Origin: Kitagawia praeruptora
Taxonomy: Eukaryota > Streptophyta > Magnoliopsida > Apiales > Apiaceae
Assembly (NCBI GenBank): GCA_037693485.1
Contig: CM075346.1
Coordinates: 59,639,001-59,703,000, forward strand
Length of the DNA: 64,000 nucleotides
Reading direction: 5' to 3'
Of the stretch, positions 29,496 to 42,621 are shown piece after piece. Position 1 is the stretch's first letter, and the number at the start of each line of letters is the position of its first letter. The position numbers and the translations under genes are program-made. The notes under the pieces are model-generated. The model was not told where the DNA came from, searched no databases, and worked only from the letters and a program-made list of their open reading frames with translations.

Positions 29496-32400
29496 TCAAA
29501 TTTTTCCCTCTCTTCTGAGAGCTTCATTTCTTGCTTTTCTGAGGTCTTCAACTAAAGCTTTTTCTTCTGGTGATCTGGAATCATCTTCAATGTCTTCAAC
29601 GTACCCTTGTAACACTCGAGAAGTAAATACTTCAGCATCTTTTAGATCAAACCAAGTTTCAAAATCATAAGTGTATGTTCTGAACTTCAGAATTCCTTGG
29701 ATGAACTTGAACCTCCTTCCAGGAAAAGCATTTAAGAATTCTCTTCTTTTTCTGTCTAGCTTTAGATCTTCATCTCTCCTTTGATCAAATATTACTTCTA
29801 GTTCCCAAGCAACTAGCATTTCGAGCTTATGAACAGATCCAACAACTTTCCAGTAGAGATCCTTCAGTATACTGGTCCTCAATTTGTGAAAACTGTCAAC
29901 ATAGATTTCTTGCTTATCATCCTTGATTCTCAGAGGATTATCCAGTACACAGGGCTGATAACCTTCTTCCTCACTGAATAGCTTGTTGAGTTTCTTGTAG
30001 CTTTCTTTCAGTTGAGCTTCTAGATCTTCAACACTTTGTTTGGCAGATGTGGCAGGTTTGGTAGGGTTGGTAGATTGGGATGATTTAGCTTTAGCAGCCT
30101 GATAAGCTTGTTCTGCTTCATATTCAGCCATGCCAGCCTTTGTAAAAGGACAATGTGCTTCTGTAAGGTCCACATCAGGCATTGGTTCCCCATCAGAACT
30201 GATTTCAAGGTCTGCATTATCATGTGCTCTCCAGTCACCATACGTCTCATAGAATTCAGCATATCTTTGAGCATATTATTATTTGACATGCTCTAAGATA
30301 GAAACATCTTGGTCTGTTTCCATGAGAGTGATCATCCTTTCCAAAATGAAGAAATCAATTCTTCTCCTTACCTTTACCGTTTTGCATGAGAGATCACGCA
30401 TGCCTACCACATGTGAAACTATCTCCGTAGTGAAGTCTGGTTCTACAGTTATACATGTAGTTCCAGAGTCCTTGATATCATACTTGCGTACGTTTTTATT
30501 GACTGGGTCCAGTTCCACTGAGACAGATGTAATGCTCCCATCAATTGACTTTTTCAATAGTTCAAAACTATTTACTTTTCTCTTATCAATGGGCTTCTCT
30601 GTCAAAACTGCTCCATGCTTCTTTTTCTTTGCTGCTGCAACTATCTTCCCTTTTATCTTGGTTGTACGATAGGCTTGTGCTCTTGTCTTTCTTCTGTTAG
30701 ATGAGAAATTCTTAACAAGCTTCCATACCTTGACAATTTCTTCAAGTTGACCCTTGACAACATCTTTCATGACAGCAACTTTGACAGCTTCGACTGTTTG
30801 GCTCTTGATAGCATCTTTCACTTGGGTGTCTTCAGCCATTCTGACAGTATCCTTGTTGTCAATATCTTTTTCAGCATTGAAGCATTCAACTACCAGTCTC
30901 AAGATACTTGCCTCCAAGGCATCAAAAATTTCTAACTCCCCTTCATCATTGACAACATATTTCTTTTCAGCACTGGGAGTTTCTTGCTCTTCTTGGGTAG
31001 CATCCATCTGAGTTTGTGTAGCAACATTCTCAGATGCTTCTCTCCTAGAACTCCTGAATTTTCCAGGTCCACCACTTCCTCCAATTTCATCCTCATCATC
31101 ATCCAGAGTATCATCATAGTTGCAGCTTCTTCCCATCTTGGCATTAGCATCAAAGATCAGCTTCTTTATGATTGAGCTAATTTCCTCATCTCTTTTTGCT
31201 AGCAACATATGAATATCTTTGACAACTTTAACTTTATCACTGGTGATACTGGATTTGAGAAGTTTCTTCAGCACTGTCATGATTGTTTCAGTGCTTAGTC
31301 CTGAGACTCTATCCAGTGGTAAGAAATCCAACCTTCTTGCTCCTGTCTTTGTGACCCTTCAGCACTGTCATGATTGGAGTACTCTTGCATGCAGACTTTG
31401 TAAAAGTTGCATTGTGATGAATATGATCAAACGGTTCTTCAGATAAACTGGAACATCCCACCTTCTTTCCAAGTTGATTCTCACAGAGATACTTATTACT
31501 TTGCTCTTCAGTGTTGATGCCAATTTTGTAAAAGCTCCCCTTGTTTCACTAATTGATTCATCCACCAACTTACTGAAATCTTCATCTTTGTTGTTCAAAG
31601 TACTCTCCATTTGATCAACCATCATCAATTCTGCATCTTCAAGGGCATATTCACTTCCATCTGACCAAGTAGTTCCAGTAGATATGTACACATACTCAGG
31701 CATTTTGCCTTTGCCTTTACCCAGAGCATTTTGAATTTCTTTTTCTCTCCATTCCTTCTGCAACTTCTGGAATGGAGCTTCGACTTCCTCAGGATTTGGC
31801 TCATTAATTTTCAGTGGAGGCAATACTGTTCTTTTAGACTTTTGAGTCCCCTTTAATTGCTCCAACACTTCCTTGGATAACAATACTGCCTCACCATCTA
31901 TTTCTCCTTCAAACAATTCACCATCTCCTGCTGCCTTTAGTTCTTCACCAAAGTTTCTTTCTTTTTTCTCTTGATCCCCCTCACTTTCATCTCCATCTTC
32001 TTCCAAAACTTGCTCCCCCTCACTTGTTGACTCCCCCTCACTTGTAGCTCCACCTTGTTTCTCCTTCTCTACCAGGTTTGCTTCATTCTGATCTACCACT
32101 TTCTCTCCCTTACCATCATTCTGATCTACCACTTTCTCCCCCTTAGTTGAGTTGGCAGCACTAAGGATGGCAGAGAATGAGAGAAGAGTTTTTTGAATAT
32201 CAGCAAAACCAGTAGCTACCATAGTGGACAGAGCATCAAGTTTAGCTTCCATGGATGCACATCTGCCCTCAAGGGCTTCCAACCTTGATTCAGCTTATTG
32301 AGAAGGACCACCAGTTCTCAACCTTTTTGGATATAAAGGAAGAAACTGGGGCAAGGAGGCTATGGAGTTTCTCACACACTCATTGTTTTTCTGAGTGATC

Positions 32401-33366
32401 TCGTCACTCCTCACAGAATAACTCTCAAGGCCTAGTGCCCTTGTGTGTGTGGTTCCCTCAAGTTCACTCTGGACATGCTCAAGTCCCTCACCTTTTGCCA
32501 GCTCGTTTGGATGCCTCTCATTTTTATGCTCACCTGTCTTGTCTTTTATCTCTCTTTTTCTTTTCACTCCCTCACTCATCCTAGATGCATGGGTATGAGT
32601 AGTACTTGCATGCATTTTAGTTGAAGAAGTAGAAAGTTTAGATTGTACCTTCAAAGTAGAGATAGTTAGTTGATCATCATCTGAAGCATCTTCAATAATT
32701 ACAGTATCATGATCAAGCTTTGTAGAGGTGACAACATCTTTACCCAAAATGTTACTGTCCAGAGGCGGGTTAACAGCAACTTTTGTGGTGTCTTTGACAG
32801 CAGCCGAGGCTGTGACATCAACTTGCTGAAGGTCAGTTGCTCTTTGGAGTTCGACCAAGATGTTGGCTGTTTCATTTTCTGGCAGAGTACCATCTTGATC
32901 TAGCTCAGTGTTTGAGTGAGTGGTGTCCATTTCATTTTGAGAAATGGGTTCTTATGGACCACTTGATGGGGGCTCATCCATGACTTGAGATGGATGATCA
33001 AAACCTGAAGGGATTGGACTGTCCCCTTCTCTAGGTTGTTGAGAAGAAACAATTGATGGATTAGAGAATAAGGAAGATGATGGTTTAAAAGAGATTTTTG
33101 GCTATTCCACAGGGGTAACTTGTGGAACATCAAGAGTGGAAGTTTCATGACCCTCACTGTGCCCTATCTCGGTGTGCATTTCTACAAGTGTAGGCTCCTC
33201 GTGAGTGAGTACATGAGGTTGTGCTGACTCTTTACAGGATGCCTTGGGAGACAGGCCAGTTTAAATAGATACTGATTGTTGAGAAGAAGCACCTAGGGAT
33301 GTGTTTGATTCCCTTTTATCCTCCACAGCCTTTTGTGAGACTGTGGGGTGGCTGATAGTGGGTTTG
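29496..33366 (-). pseudogene. Element D third ORF, nonsense-riddled, 5'-truncated
   Basis: One minus-strand reading frame runs for 3.87 kb with in-frame stops at 33261-33263, 33102-33104, 32952-32954, 32295-32297, 31368-31370, 31359-31361, 30279-30281 and 30276-30278. I found no net change of frame, although the stretch 31360-31450 looks locally scrambled. The 5' 240 bp match element C. The middle is Ser/Thr/Glu-rich with several GGGGGAG tracts. A coiled coil (MEALEGRCASMEAKLDALST) is followed by TKGEKVV, a counterpart of KKGEKI in B. The C-terminal part (KLRTSILKDLYWKVVGSVHK; AFPGRRFKFIQGILKF) differs strongly from A and B, so this family has its own C-terminal domain. Function unknown. Confidence 0.75.
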
Positions 33367-36300
33367 TGTAACGCCCCCAAATCCGGGGTCAAGAATTTGG
33401 TCGTCACGCGAAAATTCTCAATGTCAATTTACCTATTTAATAACATTAACCACCTGTAGTCACTCAATAACTGAATTACAACCTTTGAGACCCCAACCAC
33501 CAAGCATCTTTTAGGTTATAGGGCTAGAAACAAGAATTCAAATACTTACATTTCTCATTACATCCATTCAATTACATCGTAGATGACTTACAAATCTTAT
33601 ATTACTAGTATAGCTTCGTTGAGAAGTACACCAGCAACTAGAGCTACTCAGTACAAAGTAATATAAATATTACACATCGATATACTTACATATAACTTAT
33701 TCCAGCTATAGCTTTTCTGGATCATATCATCTTCATAAGGGCGTACTGCCTGCTTCTTCTGAGCCATGCAGATAAGACTCAACCGACTACCTTCCTCTGA
33801 AAGGTTAATATTTGAAACAAGCAAGAATGAGCGAAAGAATTGCTCAGCAAGTTAATAATAGAACTTAACAATATAAATACCAGTACACACAAGGGTATTC
33901 AATGTCTAATGATATTTAATATCATTTCTGAAACATTTATAACTATGGAACTTCAATAGGTGAAGTATAACATTTGAAATAGCCTCAAATGAACAACCTG
34001 AGATCATAATAACCATAGTAAGCTTCATACCTTAGCAAAATGGTATAAGTTGTAGTCTCAACGACCTTTAAGAAAACTCTTCAAAATACGTAGTGCAATA
34101 TACTGCTACTACAAGTGTTTTCATCAAACATGAACCAAACCATAAAAAGATCCTCTTTTTAGTATTTCACAAGTCTTAAAGTATATACATATAAGTATAT
34201 CATTTTCGCTAAAACACTTGATAAATCAAGATACGGTACCTCAGCAATGTAATAACAGTTCTAAAATATCTTTGAAACTTTATGCCATGCATTGACGAAT
34301 ATAGTGCTAGTTTATCGTAAAAGATGAAGTTATAAGATAGCTCCATATAACCTTTCCGTAAAATATCTGCTATATGGAATATAAGCAGAATCTCAACATA
34401 TAACTTAAAAGATGAAGTTAGAAGGTGATCCAATATCAAAAACCTCCTTATCACAACTCATTAGGTAAGGTATCAACAGAGTCATCAATTATAAGATAAA
34501 GGATGAAGTTACAAGGTAACTCAAATTATAACTTTCGTAGGAATATCTGCTATGCAAAATATGAGCCAGATATCATCATATATCACAACGAGGAAATTGC
34601 AGGAAAATATTGCAATCCTAGTTTTGAACATATTTCAAACCCCTGCCAACCTGAAATAAGTCTCTTCGATACGTGTCGCGGGAATTACCCGTCAACCTGA
34701 AAGAAGTCTCTTCGATACGTGTTGTAGGAAATATCCAAATTGGATGATGAACTAATACTGGAGTATTCACCGCGCCCGCTGTTCCAATTTTATGATGATC
34801 AGTCGAAGATTGTACAGCTCAATTTGGTTTTATTACCGGTAGAAGGAAGAACTGACGGATTTACTTTTCCACCGCCCTTTTTGATCTCCCTGGCCAACGG
34901 TTGGGCCTTAGGGATGGACCGGCGCGACTCGGCCTCTTACACGACTCCTAGTTCAAATAGAATCCATGACTCTAAAACGTAAAGTTCGTCCCCCTTTCCC
35001 CAAGTATAATACTCGTTGATAGACTCCACAAAGTAGTTGTATCTAGTTGGAAAGGAAAATTCACCAATATTTCCCAAGCTGATGCTTGTTAATGGATATA
35101 AACTTGTTCCATGAATTTTACCCCTCGAGTGTTGAGGAGGTAACCAACAAGACTCATATCGATATTTGAAAAGAATCAAGATGCGAGTGAAAAGGTAGTT
35201 TAACAAGTATATGACCGGGTAGTCAAAGATATAACAGCTCTCAAGTAAGGTTCCCTTATATTTTAAAAGATAGATTCAAATGATGAATAGAGTTCTGAGA
35301 ACCTTCCTTGATAACAGTAATAATGATAAGCCTCAGGAATAATTTACATAGTATTTGAAGATCGAAGATAATATCTGAATAAAATAATGCCTTTTTAAAC
35401 TAATTAAAAAAATTAAATAAATATTCAAAGAATATTTATTAACTCATAAATAATTAAAGGATATTCTTAATATAAAGTATTGCTCAAGGTGACCTTCGAA
35501 TGAGTATATGGAAATTATTATTTAAATAAGTAAATACTCGAATAAATATTTGGAATAGTATCCAATAAATAATTCATCCTTAAATGAATATTAAAATAAT
35601 ATTCGTTAAGTAAATAATCTCGAATGAATATTCATACAATATTCATTCAAATAAATAATGGGAAATATTTACTTAAATATTCTCCTTTGAAAATAATCAT
35701 GATATATCAAGAAATACCGACTCCCGGTCTAAATTCGAATAATGAGATTCGTATGCCCTTCGTTAAGGGTCTTAGCAATATCCGGCTTATAACTAATATA
35801 TCTCAAATCTCGCTTATAAGCCAATATCAAATCATAACACAAGTACCACATTATACTTTCGATAACAATTATACATTCCACTAGCATACTTAACAGAAAT
35901 AATATTCATATGGTATTTTCTCGACTGAGATAATACTCAAATAACATTCCTCGAAAGATTTAGTAAGCAAATACAATTCCTTGAATGGTATCGTATTCAA
36001 ATAATAATCCTCTAATGGTTTCCAAGTAATTCATACTTCACGGAAATATAATTAATGTTTATAAATAACATTCCTCAAAATAAATAATAATCTGCCGCTG
36101 GAATCCCTCCGGGTTTCCACGACTACCTCTATAACTCAAAATACCGACTCCCGGTTTAAAGTCTAAACAATGAATATGCTCTTATATCTAGAGCTACAAG
36201 GTATCCCGGTTCATAAAATACTTAACTCAAAAGATCGCATATATTCCAAAAGTCAAATCTATTTTAACCGGAAAATAAGAGTATCGCAAAACTGTGTAAC

Positions 36301-39300
36301 AATATACCTGGCAATGCAGTATCATATAATATATTTCAAAGTATAGGTTTTGATCACTTGCATAGATTGAACCAAAATATAATATTTTAAACTATGAAAG
36401 TCCTTAAATCACCTCTAAATATCATTTTATACTCTTTAAAACACTTAGGGTATTTAATAAATATTTACGCCATATTTATTAAATAATTAATAATCAACAG
36501 CCCCTTTTTAACGGAATAACCAAATCAATAGTCATTTATTAAAGTAAATATTCAAATAATATTTACTACTACTCTTGAAATATTCAATAACCTCCAAACA
36601 CCCAAATGAACTCTTGGAATATTGTTAATCAAAATTAAGACATAATCTCTCCGGCAATCTCCAGACTTTAAGTACTTTATCAGAATAATTACCACTGACT
36701 CTCGATCAATAGGGAATAAATACTATGTATGAAAATCCTTTTTGAATGAATATGATAACTAATATTCCTAGAATTAAATAACCCCTCAAATAACATCCAT
36801 CAATATCATTCTAGATATTCTTAATCGAAAATATCCCAAGTATAATATTTGCAATATTCTATAAACAAGATACAGATTAAGGGGAGGTGAGTCATAATTT
36901 ATCGGTCTCCATCGACAACATTATAAGTCATGGAATTTTGACAATTGACATTAGCAGAATTTAGTAATATTAGCAAAGCCCAAAAATATACTGGTTTTGA
37001 TGAGGAAGCACATGGTTGAAAAACTTGCAATTATGGATTTAACTCTAATCCACACATTTCATATATTTCAAAATACCGATACTCTGAACGATAGAGTATG
37101 CATAATTAAACTTGCCTCTGGTCCTTAGCAGAAACAGAAAACCGCGAATAAATCCTTCGCACCTCGTCTAAGCAATTCCATGGAGGTAGTCTACCTTTCT
37201 TTGTATGAAGCACCGATCCTTTTTGATACACGTTGCTCCAACTTGATTGCACCATAATGATACTGTAATGGTTACGAGTACGTGTCAGTCCAACCTCGTA
37301 TCTCGAGTTGACACAACGCAGAATTATCACTAAGTCACCTAAAGTCAAACTATAGGTGTCCTTCCTATAGCTGACTACTCAAATATCGATTAATGCACAT
37401 AATACATTTAGTAATAGCAAACAACACGGAAAAAGTTCCCTTTTTATAAAGTGAACATTTCCTAGTACCAAACATATCATGACCCTACAACCACTTAGTC
37501 AACTTCACTTAACATATACAATTATAATAACGTTGACATTCTATGACAAAACTTGATTAATAGTTAATCTTCAAAACACAATTAATCCACAACTTAGCAC
37601 ATAAATCCTCGAGACAACAATTACCCTCAAAATAATAATTCATCCGCGAATTAACACCTAAATAAATCTTCAAGACACAATTTAATCCTCGAAACAAATC
37701 CCTTGACACGTATATACACAAACAGTTACCCTCGAGCATGCCTTTAGACAATTGAAATCAAATAAGTTAAATAAATTTAAATGCAGGGGATTTTTTAGAA
37801 AATTTCGGCATGAGGTATTCGTTTATCGGACTATTCCCCTGTTTTTCAATTCACAATTCAACTGTGCAATTACCAGGGAAAATCAAGCTGCCTCAGTTTG
37901 CAGCAACATTAAAGTAAACAAGTAAGAAAAGTACCCGCCCAGACATGCGGCACCTAGCACATAAGAAATTCTGCCTCGACATGCAGTAAACACATAATAA
38001 TTTACATTAGCATTAACTACTACTTATGCTACATCAATAATCGTATCACTCACGCATTTTAATGATACACGTGACAATCAATTATTGATATTCGTAAGCC
38101 CTAGGGAACAACCCCTAGCATTAACTATTACTTACGCTATATCAATGATCATATCACTTGAGCATATTAATTATACTGGTGACAATCAATCATTGATATT
38201 CGTAAGCCCGAGGATCTAGCCGAAGAGAATTACAGAAGTCCTTAAATACTGACATTTAGAACTTATGATCTCTTTACGACTCCTCGCAGTTAAACTAAAT
38301 AACATATAACATTCATAATTAGTAAAGCCATCAAATACTACGACTCACTTTATACCATTTAGCACATAAGCATTTACCATTTAGTCAACTCGTATAAATT
38401 CCACAAATAATACCAACATCACCATTAACCACCAATAATCATTAAACCTGAATATTAACGACACCACAAAATGATTCCACCATTACACTTAGCAATTAGC
38501 ACTTAGCACATAAACATTCTCGGAACCAATTACAAGTAAGGCCACATAAACTCTGCATATTATACGACGAATAATAATTACCCACTAACGACCACTAAGC
38601 CCGAATATTTATAGCTAATAAATATCGACTCTCTGAATTAAATAACGGAAATTAAAACAATAATCTCGCAAATTTAAATCTACTTAAATTACAACAATTG
38701 AATAATTAAAATACAACGATTAAATACACGCGAAGACACGTATCCCAATTATACCTTTTCCGATGACCACCACCGAACACCTCCACCATCTTTCTCTCTC
38801 TCTTTCTATCTCTCTATCTCTCTACCATCTACTGCATACACCACCAACAGCCCCAATCTCTTTCTTTCCCCTTTTTTCTCCTTCCTATGCTGCGCCCAGA
38901 CTTCACCTCGACTGCTTCGCCGGCCACCGGCGCCTCCATCGCCGCCAGCCACCACTGTGCGCACGGTGGTCCCCTCCTCTGCTGTACCAGTCACGAGTTT
39001 CCCCTTCCCCCGTACAGTCTCCATCTCCCACACCCCCGGCTAGCTCACACAGCACACACACTTGATTTGTATCTATATATACATATGTATTTGCTTAATT
39101 GAATCCCCACCCCTAATTTCTCCCCTCTTTCCCCCAAATTCTCTCTCCCCCTGTCTTGTTTTGCGTGGCCGTTGTGTATATGTATGTAGTCTTATGAGCA
39201 ATTATCTGTTGTACGTGTTTTTAACCCTAATGGGCTTGGCCCAACAACACTTAAACAATACATTTAACACACCAAATTAATTACTATATACCTCAAATAA

Positions 39301-39895
39301 TATTATAAACTACTGAATCTAATTTGTAAAAATAAAATTTCTAGCATAATTAAATACTAGAATATTTATAAAGATTTTCGGAGAAAGAATTAGAATTAAA
39401 TCTAAATTTTCTAAATTGATATGCATTTTACAAATATTAATAATTTATAAAAACAATTCATAAAAATAATAATTGTGATTCATAATTCACAATTTACAGA
39501 GCTTTATAAAAATACTACAAACACTATTGTTTTAGTAAAATCTCAAATTCTTGATATTATAAATTAATCGAGTAATTTCTGCAAATCCTCAAATAATTAA
39601 AATAATCATTTTCTAAGAATTTTAAAAAATCTCCAAATTATTCAATAATTTAAAATAAAATCTTTACTAAATAATTCCACAATTCAAAATTAAATCTTTG
39701 CCCAATTAAACTATTGACTCGAGATATTTACTCGGTCAATAAAATTTTGAAAAGGAGGACCAGGTTCCACTTAACCGAAAATAATAAAATCATTGAATAA
39801 TAAAATAATTAAAAAAAATTCTCCTCATTTTAGGAAAACATTATTATTATTGAAATAATAATAAAATCATTTCTTGAAAAATCCGGGTTATTACA
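33367..39895 (-). repeat. Element F 3' LTR, 6529 bp
   Basis: TG...CA ends; plus-strand start TGTAACGCCCCCAAATCC and end ATCCGGGTTATTACA. It aligns to the second copy at 46459 over its first 1.86 kb and again from 38142 on. Most of it is AT-rich and non-coding. A GC-richer island with short ORFs at 38760-39060 recurs in the other LTR and is not conserved as protein. CCGACTCCCGGT occurs twice (near 35717 and 36141). Confidence 0.78.
38008..38217. repeat. Tandem duplication inside element F 3' LTR
   Basis: Two copies, about 105 bp apart, of a unit starting AGCATTAACTA and ending GATATTCGTAAGCCC. They have diverged at roughly one base in seven. The right edge of the segment missing from the other LTR falls in the second copy. 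Confidence 0.65.
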
Positions 39896-39998
39896 GTCTA
39901 TCCTTCTTAAAAGGATTCCGTCCTCGGAATCAGCTAAGGCCACTACTAAGGTCCCTTAACTCTTTCATCATCAACACTTATTCTACCAAACCAGAGAT

Positions 39999-40001
39999 AG
40001 T
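39999..40001. repeat. Target duplication of CACTA element G, left
   Basis: AGT, repeated at 44216-44218; the 3-bp length is the rule for CACTA elements. Confidence 0.88.
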
Positions 40002-40450
40002 CACTACACCAAATATGGGCTATTGCAACACCAAAAAAGTGTCATATTAGACCCCAAATGTGTTACAGTAGAGGTTTTTGCAACGTTTTTGCCAAAATTC
40101 AGCGTTGCATCTGCTGCCGTTGCAATAGACCCCTATAGCAACGTTTTACCTACTTATTGCAACATTTTTAAAGTATTACAATATCCCCTTTAGTGCAACA
40201 CTTTTGTCATGTTTAGTGACACTTTTATGATGTTGCAATAGACTATTACAACATCATTTTGTAACATATTTTCGTTAAAAGTGTTGCACAATCAATTTAT
40301 TGCAACATTTTTATGTAACATTTTATGCCTTATTGTAATGCTTTTTGTTTTTTTAGCAACATTTATATGCAACACTTTTGCTTCTATTGTAATCCATTTT
40401 TATACTTATTGCAACATTTATGTGCAACACTTTGTATTAGTCCAATTTGC

Positions 40451-41554
40451 ATTATCCTGTTTGAAATGTCAATAAACCAACACAAAAGCATATCAAACCA
40501 GAAATCACATTTCCAATTTTTCGGATAGCAAATCCAACAGAATATACATCAATAAAGCCCAAACAAAATTGGCTTATACCATAAGATTGTCTTACATCTA
40601 GTACATAAATCCAAAGTCGAAACACATAGTCGACTTACACACCAATATCTAAATAAAACATAAAACGTAGTACTTCCTATTCTTGTCATAATGCCTATAA
40701 TAACTAACCTCCCAGTTAACAATCTCCATTTCGTCCTTTTTTTGCATCAAGTAACAGCTTTTGGTTTCATCAATTTCATGAACTGCAGGCCAAATCATAA
40801 TATTGGAAAGTAGCTTTTAGATCTTCAGTTCCAGTTCTTCCCACTCTTGAGATGAGTTACTTCCTTCAACAATCCCAATCCTAACATAAAATATTGCACC
40901 ATGTCCCTATAATATCCACATTGTTTCAGTAACAAGATTGCTGAGAAAGTGTACTTGGTGAAATCATAAAACACTATGAACAAAACATTTTAGTTTCCTA
41001 GATTATGAAAAAAAAATCTCCACAAAAGCGAAGTTTTATCTGCAATTTGGTAATTGGCAAGGCCACATATTGAACTACATTACAAGAGAGACTAGAAGTT
41101 CAAATCAAACAATTTTCTATTTCCTAGCTCACCTTATCTACCAAGGCTGACCTTATACCAACTGTAAACTCGATCTCTCCTCCTCAAAACCAACTAACAG
41201 GACCAACATGCATTCCTCGGTCAAACATTTCTGTACAACATTGTGTCTGATTAGAAAAATAAAGCAACAAAAGAAGTATATATAAGAAAGGTGTAGGAAT
41301 ACTGGGTATACAAGTATAGAACTTGAGTGAACTCGTACGGGGAGTCACCACAACCAGGTCTTCAACATGAAATGTTGGGTGAAGAAATAAAAATATAAAA
41401 AAGTTATCAAGTATATTATTCATCCATCACCCCTATTTTACCCAGGTTGTGTATCTAGTATATTATTCATCACTAAACCTGCTGCATTCACTAATAAGAG
41501 GCCATCTTTTATGTATGTGGTCAACTATTTATATGAAATACCGTGACTTTACTT
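40451..41554. other. Element G interior, left part, no gene recognised
   Basis: AT-rich sequence between the left subterminal repeats and the captured exons. A protein-like patch may exist on the minus strand near 40730-40890, but I could not assign it to a family or find clear splice sites. Confidence 0.4.
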
Positions 41555-41560
41555 TCAGGC

Positions 41561-42621
41561 CCACTGAAACTCCAATCTGGCACATATAAAGTATATGTTG
41601 TGACCATGTAAACAAGAAATGCTACAAGTCCACAAACCTGGTATAATGAATACAACATCAAATTGCATGCATGTAAATATCTTTACTCTGGCATAGTTAA
41701 ATTCAGCCTGCGGGCAACAAAATAATAATTTACGCAAAGGAAAGGATTATTTCTTTAGCTTACCACTGCCATCTGTATGCTTTCAAAATTGCCAAATGAC
41801 CTAGATTTAGGACTGTAGGTCTGATCTTGACAGTTAGGGCTTCTATGAGAGCTATAACCATGTATACAAATGTTATTCTCTGCTCAATTTTATAGAAAAT
41901 AGCATATAATTGACTTAGAGGTATACAGATTTTTTTAATCATGGAATTTAAAAGAGGTATAAAACACGAGATGCTATAGTAAAATTTAAGATAAAGTTCA
42001 AAAAGATAAATGGATTTACCTGAAGGATGCCAAACCAACGTATCTTCTTCATGTCGACTCCATAAACCAATTCATAGGGGATATGTGAGTATCCTCCTGT
42101 AGTTTGTATCGTTAGGTATAACTTTTGTTCTTTTACTGAATTATGTCAAATGCATTGCTTTATTAATAATGAAATTATGAAATAAGGACTGTCGCTAAAG
42201 TGCATGCAGATATAAGACTTTTGAGTGACATTTTTTGCTGACAAGACACAAGTAGTTGATGTTCAGTTATCTATTATATGATGAAGATCGGTGATAATGA
42301 CCTTACTGTCAAAATTGGAAATAATTCTGAAAAGAAGTAACTAGTTACAAGTGATATATTCACCTTGTAGAAGAATTCCCCAACACATGAGCTTTATTGT
42401 CCTTACAAATATCCTTTTGATTGCAACCTTCATATTCGGAACTCTCTGCACATTAAAATCCAATTTTCTTAAGCGATGCATGTGTAATTTACAAGTGTAT
42501 ATATTTGATATGATCACATGGACAGCAAACTGTAGTAGTAGAACAATCTATAATCACCTTGAGGGCAAGGGCAATTGCAAGTCCCACAAGATACTCAAAA
42601 GCACTGGCAGTTCTCCGCTGC
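41561..42621 (-). pseudogene. Captured fragment of a heparan-alpha-glucosaminide N-acetyltransferase-like gene
   Basis: Five minus-strand exons with proper GT/AG borders, in gene order: 42621-42558 (FEYLVGLAIALALK), 42445-42364 (RVPNMKVAIKRIFVRTIKLM, then CWGILLQ), 42096-42020 (GYSHIPYELVYGVDMKKIRW), 41879-41764 (RITFVYMVIALIEALTVKIR, then LGHLAILKAYRWQW) and from 41637 to about 41561 (VYMVTTYTLYVPDWSF). These match the middle of plant HGSNAT-like membrane proteins (DUF5009/DUF1624 type): the end of the first conserved membrane helix, the GYSH loop, GVDM.KIRW.GILQ and YVPDWSF. The host proteins are multi-pass membrane acyltransferase-like. Start and end of the gene are missing. The frame stays open across all five exons, and the borders look functional, so capture is fairly recent. 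Confidence 0.85.

Larger units (their letters stand above)
26879..33366 (-). mobile_element. Element D: copia (SIRE-like) remnant, 3' half, reverse orientation
   Basis: Read on the minus strand: third-ORF pseudogene (33366 to 29496), polypurine tract (29290 to 29277) and 3' LTR (29276 to 26879). Its upstream part is cut by element F at 33367, so gag, pol and 5' LTR are not in the window. The five bases beyond the LTR, AGTTG (26874-26878), would be the target duplication; the partner is not present. Confidence 0.85.

Noticed and set aside
29496..31331. Independent host gene on the minus strand
   Set aside because: It is in frame with the rest of the element D third ORF and is followed by a polypurine tract and LTR, so it belongs to the retroelement.
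34209..34454. Similar ORFs at 34209-34454 and 47293-47547, suggesting a conserved gene
   Set aside because: They are the same position in the two LTRs of F; similarity is explained by LTR duplication.
38763..39065. Pro/Ser/His-rich ORFs in the LTR of F, with counterparts near 48941-49243
   Set aside because: They arise from CT-rich and GC-rich LTR DNA, differ between the two LTR copies in frame and length, and show no domain.
40281..40528. Cys/Phe-rich ORFs in CACTA element G
   Set aside because: Translations of the subterminal TTGCAACATTTT-type repeats.
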